Positions 6,279-6,343 of a DNA stretch of 6,343 nucleotides are shown here, piece by piece. Location of the stretch: contig QHYO01000720.1 of assembly GCA_003224135.1 (NCBI GenBank), positions 1 through 6,343 on the forward strand, written 5' to 3'. Position numbers and translations under genes: made by a program. The notes beneath the pieces were generated by a model. That model ran no database searches. It saw nothing but the letters and a program-made list of their open reading frames with translations, and had not been told where the DNA came from. The first letter of the stretch is position 1. Each line of letters opens with the position of its first letter. Origin of the DNA: Acidobacteriota bacterium (GTDB lineage Bacteria > Acidobacteriota > Terriglobia > Acidiferrales > UBA7541).

Positions 6279-6311
6279 GATCCGGACAAGCGGGATTCCC
6301 GCATCCGGCTC
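6279..6311 (-). ncRNA. group II intron domain V (catalytic hairpin)
   Basis: The 33-base minus-strand segment starts GAGCCGGAT and ends GTCCGGATC, forming a nine-position lower stem. A two-base bulge (UU, 6289-6288) separates it from an upper stem GCGGG/CCCGC with a small AAU loop. The overall plan (lower stem of about nine, two-base bulge, five-pair upper stem, AGC triad at bases 2-4) is that of domain V. Departures: the triad G faces A6281 instead of the usual U, the bulge is UU, and the loop is not a clear GNRA tetraloop. Confidence 0.68.
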
Positions 6312-6316
6312 TTGCC

Positions 6317-6343
6317 TTAGGTGAGGACGCCGATGCGATGCAG
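6317..6343 (-). CDS. probable last residues of the intron-encoded reverse transcriptase/maturase
   Basis: An open minus-strand frame entering from the right edge reads LHRIGVLT and stops at TAA (6319-6317), five bases before domain V. Intron maturases sit in domain IV and often end just ahead of domain V, and some that I recall end in a similar R-x-GV-x-T. Eight residues are too few for a firm call; position is the main argument. Confidence 0.4.
   Translation of the reverse strand: MHRIGVLT

Larger units (their letters stand above)
6239..6343 (-). mobile_element. group II intron, 3' end only (runs off the right edge)
   Basis: On the minus strand the sequence folds into a domain V-like hairpin (6311-6279), a three-base linker, and a domain VI-like hairpin with a bulged adenosine (A6246) seven bases before the inferred 3' splice site after the GAC at 6241-6239. 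Group II introns are self-splicing ribozymes that move as retroelements with an encoded reverse transcriptase/maturase. Here only the ribozyme 3' end and perhaps the last maturase codons are in view. The proposed 3' exon is the intergenic DNA from 6238 leftward, beyond the nucleotidyltransferase gene. The 5' exon and domains I-IV lie outside the window. AGC in domain V argues against the class C (IIC) type, where CGC is usual. Identification rests on hand folding. Confidence 0.75.

Noticed and set aside
6254..6343. Plus-strand open frame starting ATG with GGAG eight bases upstream, reading MIAHNPLHGSG and on to the edge
   Set aside because: It runs antisense through domains VI and V of the group II intron. 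RNA pairing explains the sequence better, and the apparent Shine-Dalgarno is part of the domain VI stem.

Overview
The window reads as ordinary bacterial chromosome, most likely from a member of the Acidobacteriota. This is an inference from memory of gene types common there (a secreted serine hydrolase with a C-terminal DUF3471 domain, a TPM-domain protein followed by a small nucleotidyltransferase, an acidic amino-acid symporter with an extended N-terminus); no database was searched. The + strand is rich in C and T at third codon positions whichever strand the gene lies on, at least over the left two thirds.

Layout. 1-1176 (-): threonine synthase, complete at its N-terminus and cut at its C-terminus by the left edge. 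1177-1315: divergent promoter region. 1316-2692 (+): proton/glutamate-type symporter of the DAACS family, with a TTG start. 2693-2729: short convergent gap. 2730-4352 (-): exported serine beta-lactamase-like hydrolase with a DUF3471 tail; a perfect 14-bp inverted repeat brackets this gene. 4353-4572: second divergent intergenic region. 4573-5406 (+): TPM-domain (YgcG-type) exported protein with one membrane anchor and a glycine-rich tail. 5442-6191 (+): nucleotidyltransferase-fold protein, probably in one operon with the TPM gene. 6239-6343 (-): the 3' end of a group II intron (domains V and VI and the last codons of a probable maturase), running off the right edge.

How the genes relate. The left half holds metabolism and envelope functions (threonine synthesis, uptake of acidic amino acids, an exported hydrolase). 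These are in single-gene units on alternating strands, so no pathway operon is visible. The TPM and nucleotidyltransferase genes are the only likely co-transcribed pair. The most notable element is the group II intron end just after that pair. It is recognised from RNA structure, and a short open frame on the opposite strand could easily be mistaken for a gene there. No tRNA, rRNA, CRISPR array or complete insertion sequence was found.
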